Assembly (NCBI GenBank): GCA_016292455.1
Contig: JAEDIL010000095.1
Location: 1 to 6,883, forward strand
Direction: 5' to 3'
Length of the DNA stretch: 6,883 nucleotides
From: Clostridiaceae bacterium
Lineage (GTDB): Bacteria > Bacillota > Clostridia > Oscillospirales > Acutalibacteraceae
Positions 1 to 5,021 of this stretch are shown piece after piece; within the stretch, counting starts at the first letter, position 1, and each line of letters starts with the position of its first letter. Made by a program: the position numbers and the translations under genes. The notes under the pieces were generated by a model, which did not search any database, was not told where the DNA came from, and saw nothing but the letters and a program-made list of their open reading frames with translations.

Positions 1-219
1 GAGATATTTTATGAAGGACGAATCGTATTTCTTGGACTTTTCGTTTATCAGGCTGTCAAGGCTTCCTCCGACAGCTTTTTTTACGCTTGCAAGCTCACCG
101 CGGCTCAGGCTGAACCTTGAAAGGTCAACAAACTGAAATCTGATTGCTCTTTCCTTAAAATACCGTTGTGCTTTTTTAGTGTCAAAGCACTTTGCCGTTC
201 CATATATCTGAATATTCAT
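1..219 (-). CDS. ArsC/Spx-family thioredoxin-fold protein (partial, C-terminus beyond the window)
   Basis: The visible 73 residues begin MNIQIYGTAKCFDTKKAQRY. This matches the N-terminal beta-strand, cysteine loop and helix of the ArsC/Spx (arsenate reductase-like) family. The cysteine loop has one cysteine (Cys11) followed by F-D-T, so it is neither the CXXC of classical Spx nor the CXXS type; any redox chemistry would rest on Cys11. Family members are small cytoplasmic proteins of about 110-120 residues, so roughly the last third is missing, including the region that would separate an arsenate reductase from a regulator or an uncharacterised relative. The ATG at 219-217 is preceded by AAAGGA (minus strand of 227-232) with a 7-nt gap, which supports this start. 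The gene follows the symporter on the same strand but has its own consensus promoter. The family call is firm; arsenate reduction is not shown. Confidence 0.85.
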   Translation of the reverse strand, partial: MNIQIYGTAKCFDTKKAQRYFKERAIRFQFVDLSRFSLSRGELASVKKAVGGSLDSLINEKSKKYDSSFIKYL

Positions 220-226
220 ATAAAAA

Positions 227-232
227 TCCTTT
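227..232 (-). promoter_or_regulatory. Ribosome binding site of the ArsC/Spx-family gene
   Basis: AAAGGA on the minus strand lies 7 nt upstream of the ATG at 219-217. It fixes the start of the partial gene at the left edge. Confidence 0.75.
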
Positions 233-249
233 CGCTTCAATTGCTCTTT

Positions 250-278
250 ATTATACTACTCCGGGCGGCAAAAATCAA
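250..278 (-). promoter_or_regulatory. Sigma-A-type promoter for the ArsC/Spx-family gene
   Basis: On the minus strand, TTGATT (278-273) and a perfect TATAAT (255-250) are separated by exactly 17 nt. Transcription would start near 243, giving a leader of about 24 nt that carries the AAAGGA ribosome binding site. The -35 box overlaps the TGA stop codon (277-275) of the upstream symporter gene, so the two genes are adjacent but this one can be transcribed separately. I see no terminator hairpin between the symporter stop and this promoter, so read-through from the symporter could add to expression. Confidence 0.75.
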
Positions 279-1951
279 TATTCGCCGTGAATGTTCAGAA
301 GCGCAGTCAGCTTCTCGCCGCTTTGCCGCCGCAGGAAGTTGTTTGTAACGGCAATAACATCTTTTGAAAGCAGAACAATACCGAAAAGGTTTGGAATTGC
401 CATAAGTCCGTTGAAAATATCGGAAATGCACCAGACAAGGTCAAGCCTTGCAATTGCACCGAAAAAACTCAGGAGACTGAAAACAAAAATATATGCCTTC
501 CTTTTACGTTCACCGAAAATAAAATCAATGCTTTTTATTCCGTAAAATGACCATCCCATGATAGTTGACAATGCAAAAAGTGCAACCGAAACCGAAAGAA
601 TAATGTCAGCCCATTTGCCGAAAACGCAGTTGAATGCGAGAGAAACAAGGGCGGCACCCTCAATTTCTTCAAGAATAAAGCTTTTTATTCTGCCGCTTTC
701 TTTGTCTCTGACTCCGCGTATTGACATGATATTGGAATAGGTTGACTTTGCGCCTTTTTCAATTGTGTTGTCCGGCGCAAGAGTATAAACACTGTTTTCG
801 TGCGCATCTGAAAGAAAAACCTTTTCGGGACTCTGTTTGCTTTCGTCAAGGAGCACATACTGTGTGTTTTCAGAAAGATTGTTAATAGCTGTTCTGAGCG
901 GTACGGCATTTACGGTGGTGGAAAGGAGAACAAAAGCAGTTACCGTGCAGATAACCGTTGTGTCAACAAAAACCTGAAAGATTCCCCACATTCCCTGAAT
1001 TGCAGGCTCTTTCACATTTGAGGAAGATCCGACAAGCACTGTTGAGCCAAGTCCGGCTTCGTTTGAAAATACTCCGCGCTTGAAGCCTATGGAAATGCAT
1101 TTTCCGAGTGCCGCGCCGCCGATTCCGCCGGCAGCCGAGCGCAGAGAAAAAGCACTGCGGATAATTGACGAAAACACAGCCGGAGCGTTCTGAATGTTGC
1201 AGATGACAATGTACAGCGAAGCCGAAATATAAAAAAGCGCCATAAAGGGAACGAGCTTTTCTGTTATTGCGCCTATTCGCTCCACTCCGCCGCCGATTGC
1301 AACGAACGTTATAACGGCAACGATTGCGCCTGTGATATACGGCGATATGTTCAGAGACGAAGAAAAGACAACCGAAATTGAGTTTGATTGGCTCATGTTT
1401 CCGATTCCGAATGAGGCAAGAAGTGTGAAAGCTGAAAAGGCATATGCAAGAACAAGACCGGCTTTTGCACTGTGCCTGTTTTTTGAAAGTCCCTCCTTTA
1501 AATAATACATCGGTCCGCCCCGCCATTCTCCGTTTTCTCCCCGATGCCTGTAATAAATGCCCAGCAGGTTTTCGGAATAGCTTGTCATCATTGAAATAAG
1601 CGAGCAAAGCCACATCCAGAAAACGGCACCGGGACCGCCGGCGGCAATTGCGGCGGCAACACCTGCAATGTTTCCGGTTCCGATTGTTGCCGCAAGAGTT
1701 GTTGCCATTGCCTGAAACTGCGAAAGCGACTTTTTATCGCTGTGATTTCTGACGTTTTCTTTTTTGAAAATCGCAAAAAAAGTGTTTGAAAGCCACAGAC
1801 CCGGGTGTCTGAACTGGAAAAACCTCAGGCGCACAGTGTAAAACACACCGACGCCGACCAGCAGTGCAATTGTCGGCACGCCCCATACAGCCGAGGCAAG
1901 CTTTTCAGAAATTTCGAGTGCACGTTCCGTTTTTATCACACCTTTCATCAT
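275..1951 (-). CDS. Sodium:alanine/glycine symporter, AGCS family
   Basis: This is a 558-aa multi-spanning inner-membrane transporter predicted to import alanine or glycine with sodium. Family hallmarks are in order: GTGNIAGVAAAIAAGGPGAV (residues 91-110) followed by FWMW, GGPMYYL (146-151 region), KRGVFSNEAGLGS (291-303) and a helix containing VDTTVICT (329-336). After this come GAAL (432-435), a GKW turn, and the FALSTIMGWSFYG helix (459-471). Usual family length is about 440-500 residues. The excess lies mainly in a hydrophilic stretch of about 80 residues (roughly 346-428), between the VDTTVICT helix and the next membrane segment. The start is less certain than the fold: tandem ATG codons at 1951-1946 have no Shine-Dalgarno upstream, and the only purine-rich element (AAAGGTG) lies inside codons 3-5. 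It is divergent from thiN. Substrate is inferred from family membership only. Confidence 0.93.
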   Translation of the reverse strand: MMKGVIKTERALEISEKLASAVWGVPTIALLVGVGVFYTVRLRFFQFRHPGLWLSNTFFAIFKKENVRNHSDKKSLSQFQAMATTLAATIGTGNIAGVAAAIAAGGPGAVFWMWLCSLISMMTSYSENLLGIYYRHRGENGEWRGGPMYYLKEGLSKNRHSAKAGLVLAYAFSAFTLLASFGIGNMSQSNSISVVFSSSLNISPYITGAIVAVITFVAIGGGVERIGAITEKLVPFMALFYISASLYIVICNIQNAPAVFSSIIRSAFSLRSAAGGIGGAALGKCISIGFKRGVFSNEAGLGSTVLVGSSSNVKEPAIQGMWGIFQVFVDTTVICTVTAFVLLSTTVNAVPLRTAINNLSENTQYVLLDESKQSPEKVFLSDAHENSVYTLAPDNTIEKGAKSTYSNIMSIRGVRDKESGRIKSFILEEIEGAALVSLAFNCVFGKWADIILSVSVALFALSTIMGWSFYGIKSIDFIFGERKRKAYIFVFSLLSFFGAIARLDLVWCISDIFNGLMAIPNLFGIVLLSKDVIAVTNNFLRRQSGEKLTALLNIHGEY

Positions 1952-1981
1952 TGTATGGTATATAAATATGCCGAAACTTCA

Positions 1982-2009
1982 ATTGTATATGTTGAAAGGC
2001 AAAAGGCAA
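1982..2009 (-). promoter_or_regulatory. Possible promoter for the symporter gene (weak)
   Basis: On the minus strand, TTGCCT (2009-2004) and TACAAT (1987-1982) are separated by 16 nt. Initiation would fall near 1975, leaving a leader of roughly 25 nt with no recognisable ribosome binding site. An alternative is the AT-rich TATATA (about 1964-1959), which would place transcription initiation next to the ATG and give a leaderless message, but it has no good -35 box. Either choice lies in the same DNA as, or right next to, the thiN promoter on the opposite strand. Confidence 0.35.
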
Positions 2010-2020
2010 TATGCTATAAT
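1992..2020 (+). promoter_or_regulatory. Consensus sigma-A promoter for thiN
   Basis: TTGAAA (1992-1997) and a perfect TATAAT (2015-2020) are separated by exactly 17 nt. Transcription should start near 2027, leaving a leader of only about 16 nt before the GTG start at 2043. That leaves no room for a TPP riboswitch. The promoter lies inside the 5' extension of the longest thiN open frame (ATG at 1968), which argues against that upstream start. A short inverted repeat, CCTTT-CA-AAAGG (2021-2032), covers the start site and part of the ribosome binding site. Confidence 0.8.
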
Positions 2021-2026
2021 CCTTTC

Positions 2027-2034
2027 AAAAGGGG
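2027..2034 (+). promoter_or_regulatory. Ribosome binding site that sets the thiN start at GTG 2043
   Basis: AAAAGGGG is followed by an 8-nt gap and then an in-frame GTG. An ATG directly after it (2035) is out of frame and reads only ATG ACC TTG TGA, with its stop overlapping the GTG. The ATG lies too close to the purine run to be a good start. Confidence 0.7.
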
Positions 2035-2042
2035 ATGACCTT

Positions 2043-2663
2043 GTGAATATTTGCTATATAATTTCTGCCGGCGAGACGGGGAAAATCGCATTTAAAAAAG
2101 ATGACAGCGATGTTATCATTTGCGCTGACGCCGGTTACAAAAAGGCGCTTGAAAGCGGAATCGTGCCGGATCTCGTTGTCGGTGATTTTGATTCCCTCGG
2201 CAAAATTCCTCAACTTGGCAATATTGAGGTGCATCCGGCTGAAAAGGATGAAACGGATACTTTTCTTGCTCTGACCTGCGGAATTGAACGCGGATATAAG
2301 AACTTTGTGATATATGGCGCTCTCGGCGGAAGACTCGACCATACTTTTGCCAATATTCAGCTTTTGAAGTATCTTGCAGAACGCAACATGGAATGTACTC
2401 TCGTTTCCCCAAAAGAAACTGTGACTGTACTGCGGAATTCTTCGCTCACGTTTTCAGAGTCTGAAAAGGGGATAGTCTCGGTTTTTTCACTCTCTGAGCG
2501 TTCGTCGGGAGTTTTTGAAGAAGGATTAAAATATTGTCTTGAAAACGCTGTTCTCACCTCGTCTTTTCCGCTTGGGGTAAGTAATGAGTTCATTGGAAAA
2601 AAGGCGAGAATTTCGGTGAATGACGGCATTTTAATGGTTGTCCGAGAGTGTACGAAAGACTAA
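2043..2663 (+). CDS. thiN: Thiamine pyrophosphokinase
   Basis: The predicted 206-aa cytoplasmic enzyme transfers pyrophosphate from ATP to thiamine, making thiamine pyrophosphate directly from salvaged thiamine. The catalytic domain shows ADAGYKKAL (28-36), P42 with DLVVGDFDSLG (43-53), EKDETD (67-72) and GALGGRLDH (92-100); the acidic D48/D50 and D69/D72 positions match the metal- and ATP-handling residues of the family. The C-terminal thiamine-binding domain shows GVFEEGLKY (156-164) and LGVSNE (177-182). Length fits the family (about 205-220 aa). The frame is open from an ATG at 1968, but the promoter lies downstream of that codon and the best Shine-Dalgarno precedes GTG 2043, so I use GTG. 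In many Firmicutes thiN follows rsgA and rpe; here it stands alone, divergent from the symporter and followed by its own terminator. Confidence 0.92.
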   Translation: MNICYIISAGETGKIAFKKDDSDVIICADAGYKKALESGIVPDLVVGDFDSLGKIPQLGNIEVHPAEKDETDTFLALTCGIERGYKNFVIYGALGGRLDHTFANIQLLKYLAERNMECTLVSPKETVTVLRNSSLTFSESEKGIVSVFSLSERSSGVFEEGLKYCLENAVLTSSFPLGVSNEFIGKKARISVNDGILMVVRECTKD

Positions 2664-2669
2664 ACTCAA

Positions 2670-2708
2670 AAAGCTATAACCCGCAAGCAATTGGCGGATT
2701 ATAGCTTT
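2670..2708. terminator. Bidirectional intrinsic terminator between thiN and the M23-SH3 gene
   Basis: AAAGCTATAA (2670-2679) pairs with TTATAGCTTT (2699-2708). After one C-A mismatch, CCGC (2681-2684) pairs with GCGG (2694-2697) around a 9-nt loop. On the plus strand the hairpin begins 6 nt after the thiN stop codon and is followed by a pyrimidine run ending in TTTT. On the minus strand the stem runs directly into TTTTT. The two genes converge on it, so one hairpin can serve both. Confidence 0.85.
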
Positions 2709-2732
2709 CTCTTTTACAAAGTGATAATAGAC

Positions 2733-3593
2733 TCAGATTTTTTTGCAGTATTCAAGGTATACCCAGCCTGACGGAGTCTTGCCCCATTTTCCGCTGATCT
2801 CGCTGACCGAAAACGCTACGCCGTTGACATAGCCGTTGACCTTTGCTCCAAGCAGAGAGAGAACCTGTTCCTGCGCGTTCTTCGTAAGTTCGTCAAATTT
2901 GAGATAGGGATATTTTGTTCCGGGACCGGTCCGGACATTGAGAACTCTTGCGTCTGTTACACGGTAGTTTCCGGTCTGATATTTGCTGCTTTTCGTTTTG
3001 TTAGTTGCTTCTTTTTCTTTACTCGGTTTTTTGAGCGTTTTGAATTTCAGACCTGCCGCGTCATCAACCTTTGTAAATGACGGATCAATGAAGAACAGCT
3101 TTTCGGGCTTGTGTGCTCCGTTCGTTGTTGTCAGTACCCATTTTCCGTTTGAGTTCAGTGCCCAGCCGTTTCCGGTCATTGTTCCCTTTCCACCGCTGAA
3201 ATGAAAGTGATTTCCGTTTGCACCGTCGCTTCCCTCGCGGCAGATTTTTTCGCCACGCCTGAATTTTTGTCCGACAGAAAGCCGTTTCAGGTCAGCGTCT
3301 TCCGGATGTGTCACCTGCATTGTAAAGTAGTCTGATGTTGAATCGGCAAAGCTGACCTTTGCTGTTGATTGCAGCCAGATTGTGTTTGTGCCGCCGTCTC
3401 CGACTCCGTAAATTCTCATCAGTTTCATTTCGTTGCATGGACAATACATCCAGCTTCTTCCTACGTCGGCTCCGGCTTCATCGAACGGGTAATCTCTCGG
3501 CGTTCCGGTCGTGTGCGGATAGTGGGAAGTCTTCCCAAGGTAGGTCTGCGTTATACGCATGATTTTTGTTGGATAAATCAGAAAGTCAGACAC
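2733..3593 (-). CDS. M23-family (LytM-like) peptidase with C-terminal SH3 domain, phage-lysin-like
   Basis: This 286-aa protein is predicted to be a peptidoglycan endopeptidase with a bacterial SH3 wall-binding domain. In the N-terminal half, VTHPEDADLKRLSVGQKFRR (94-113) followed by GEKICREGSDGANG and NHFHF (128-132) reproduces the second half of the M23 fold: H96 as a likely catalytic His, then the HxH pair H129/H131. The first zinc motif (normally HxGxD) is not obvious; the corresponding segment reads DYPFDEAGAD (34-43), with H24 and H27 just before it. A Lys/Ser/Thr-rich linker (about 186-208) leads to an SH3 domain (209-286) with LNVRTGPGTKYP and a terminal SGWVYLEYC. There is no signal peptide or membrane anchor, as in phage endolysins, yet no holin, tail or other phage gene is visible. 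The GTG start has a strong GGAGG 6 nt upstream. It follows rmuC across a hairpin. Confidence 0.8.
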   Translation of the reverse strand: MSDFLIYPTKIMRITQTYLGKTSHYPHTTGTPRDYPFDEAGADVGRSWMYCPCNEMKLMRIYGVGDGGTNTIWLQSTAKVSFADSTSDYFTMQVTHPEDADLKRLSVGQKFRRGEKICREGSDGANGNHFHFSGGKGTMTGNGWALNSNGKWVLTTTNGAHKPEKLFFIDPSFTKVDDAAGLKFKTLKKPSKEKEATNKTKSSKYQTGNYRVTDARVLNVRTGPGTKYPYLKFDELTKNAQEQVLSLLGAKVNGYVNGVAFSVSEISGKWGKTPSGWVYLEYCKKI

Positions 3594-3597
3594 AATG

Positions 3598-3607
3598 CAC
3601 CTCCTTT
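3598..3607 (-). promoter_or_regulatory. Strong Shine-Dalgarno that sets the GTG start of the M23-SH3 gene
   Basis: AAAGGAGGTG on the minus strand lies just upstream of GTG 3593-3591, with 6 nt between GGAGG and the start. No ATG in the right frame competes. It is one of the best ribosome binding sites in the window, although I found no clear promoter for the gene. Confidence 0.8.
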
Positions 3608-3636
3608 CATTTCAGCCTATGCAAGAAATAAAGGAA

Positions 3637-3654
3637 GGGTGCCGTCCGGCACCC
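3637..3654 (-). terminator. Hairpin after rmuC, probable intrinsic terminator or attenuator
   Basis: A perfect 7-bp GC-rich stem, GGGTGCC/GGCACCC with a 4-nt loop, lies 11 nt beyond the rmuC stop codon. On the minus strand it is followed by TTCCTTTATTTC, an interrupted U-rich tract, so termination may be incomplete. The M23-SH3 gene begins about 43 nt further on with no obvious promoter, so some read-through would explain its expression. Confidence 0.65.
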
Positions 3655-3665
3655 GAAAAGAACAA

Positions 3666-4931
3666 TTATTCAATTTCAAGCAGCTTTTCCGCTTCGGATT
3701 GTTCAAGCTCTTCAACAGAGCGCAGCTTTTTCTGAATCTGAACGTTGCGGTTTTGTGCATCATCAAGCGTTTTTCCGGCTTCGTCAATCTTTTTTCTGGC
3801 TTTATCAAGAATGACTCCGAACTTTTCATACTGAGTTTTTGCCGCAGCGAGGAGAGTTCTGATTTCCTTTGCTTTTTCGTTTATTGCCATTGCACGGAAG
3901 CCGACAGACAGTGAATTCAGCAAAGCGGTGATTGTTGAAGGACCGGCAATCATAACGTGAAACTCATTCTGACATCTTTCTGCAACTGCATTGCGTGAGC
4001 TGATTATTTCGCTGTAAAGCCCCTCGGTTGCAAGGTACATTATGGCAAACGGAGTTGTTGCCGGTTCATTGATATATTTTCTGACGTCCTTTGCCTGATT
4101 TATGACTCTTGCTTCAAGCGCTTTTCTCGCGGCATCAACTCCTGCCGTATCACCGCTGTCTGCTGCGGAGCAAAGACGGATATAGTCCTCCACGGGGAAC
4201 TTTGAGTCAATCGGAAGATAAATAAAGCTGCTTTTTTCATCATTTGACGGAATCTTGACGGCAAATTCAACGACCTCCCGGGTATTGCCCGGTGAGTAGT
4301 TCTTAACAAACATTGACGGAATGGTCTGTTCAAGAAGTCCTTCAAGCTGAACCTCCGCCCACGTTCCGCGCGCCTTGACATTGGTGAGAATTCTGTTGAG
4401 CGAGGTCACGTTTTCTGTGACTCCGGTTGAAAGAATCTTCATTTCGCCGAGCGATTTGTAAACGTTTTCCAGCTGTTCGCTGACAGTACGGAAAGATGAA
4501 TCAAGTCGCTTTGTCAGAGTTTCGTTCAGCTTTTCGTCAACTGTGAGACGGATTTTTTCAAGCTTTTCGCTGTTTTCCGTTCTGATTTGGGTCAGGCTTT
4601 GGGAAATTGCCGCAGTGACTTTTGCGTTGAATTCATAGTTGTCATGAATCATTTTTTCAAGCTTTTCTGTCATACCGGCAACCGCCTGACTGAGTTCCTG
4701 CCGCTGTGCAGTCTGCGACTGTGCGTTTTCCATTCGGCTGCGGCTGAATTCTTTGCTGATGTTCTGAGCGTTTTCTTGCAGCGCGCGGTCAATCTTCTCG
4801 CTGTTTTTTTTATTCTCAGCCATTAAGAGTTCATAATCTTTTTTATTGTTCTTTGAAATCAATAAGATTATTACTATTACGTTTATAATAACAGAAATAA
4901 TAATCAAAGAACCAAGTACGCTTTCTCCCAT
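3666..4931 (-). CDS. rmuC: RmuC-family DNA recombination/maintenance protein
   Basis: This 421-aa protein has the usual RmuC layout. One N-terminal membrane helix (about 7-26) is followed by a long charged, Gln/Glu/Lys-rich coiled coil (about 30-165), then the conserved RmuC core, which is related to PD-(D/E)xK nuclease folds. Core landmarks are NVKARGTWAEVQLEGLLEQ (184-202), VEFAVKIP (221-228), YLPIDSKFPVEDY (238-250, with D242-S-K244 as the likely catalytic pair) and YINEPATTPFAIMYLATEGL (286-305). A second short coiled coil (about 365-418) ends the protein. In E. coli, rmuC affects recombination at inverted repeats, and the family is described as a predicted nuclease; the biochemical role is not settled. 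Length is typical. The ATG is preceded by GGGAGG with a gap of about 9 nt. It is divergent from the binding-protein gene and upstream of the M23-SH3 gene. Confidence 0.92.
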   Translation of the reverse strand: MGESVLGSLIIISVIINVIVIILLISKNNKKDYELLMAENKKNSEKIDRALQENAQNISKEFSRSRMENAQSQTAQRQELSQAVAGMTEKLEKMIHDNYEFNAKVTAAISQSLTQIRTENSEKLEKIRLTVDEKLNETLTKRLDSSFRTVSEQLENVYKSLGEMKILSTGVTENVTSLNRILTNVKARGTWAEVQLEGLLEQTIPSMFVKNYSPGNTREVVEFAVKIPSNDEKSSFIYLPIDSKFPVEDYIRLCSAADSGDTAGVDAARKALEARVINQAKDVRKYINEPATTPFAIMYLATEGLYSEIISSRNAVAERCQNEFHVMIAGPSTITALLNSLSVGFRAMAINEKAKEIRTLLAAAKTQYEKFGVILDKARKKIDEAGKTLDDAQNRNVQIQKKLRSVEELEQSEAEKLLEIE

Positions 4932-4958
4932 TTTTTATAACCTCCCTGTTTTTTCACC

Positions 4959-4967
4959 ATTATATCA
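4959..4967 (-). promoter_or_regulatory. Extended -10 promoter for rmuC
   Basis: On the minus strand the element reads TGATATAAT: a perfect TATAAT (4964-4959) with the TG of an extended -10. No good -35 hexamer sits 17-18 nt upstream, which fits an extended -10 promoter. Initiation near 4952 gives a leader of about 20 nt carrying the GGGAGG ribosome binding site. Confidence 0.65.
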
Positions 4968-5021
4968 TCTGGAATTGATGCGTTGTTTAAATTTTAGAAA
5001 TAAACATAAGGACTGACAGAA

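Noticed and set aside
963..1613. Open frame of 216 codons on the minus strand inside the symporter gene
   Set aside because: It is a shifted-frame shadow of the symporter, rich in Arg, Cys and His runs without any recognisable domain, and the overlapping frame has clear family motifs.
1952..2042. TPP or glycine riboswitch upstream of thiN or the symporter
   Set aside because: Neither leader is long enough: about 16 nt before thiN and about 25 nt or less before the symporter. No conserved riboswitch core is visible.
2035..2046. Three-codon leader ORF (ATG ACC TTG TGA) overlapping the thiN start
   Set aside because: Its ATG directly abuts the purine run, too close for normal initiation, and such short frames occur readily by chance.
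3369..3914. Open frame of 181 codons on the plus strand across the M23-SH3 and rmuC ends
   Set aside because: It is antisense to two well-supported genes, has no ribosome binding site that stands out, and shows no recognisable domain.
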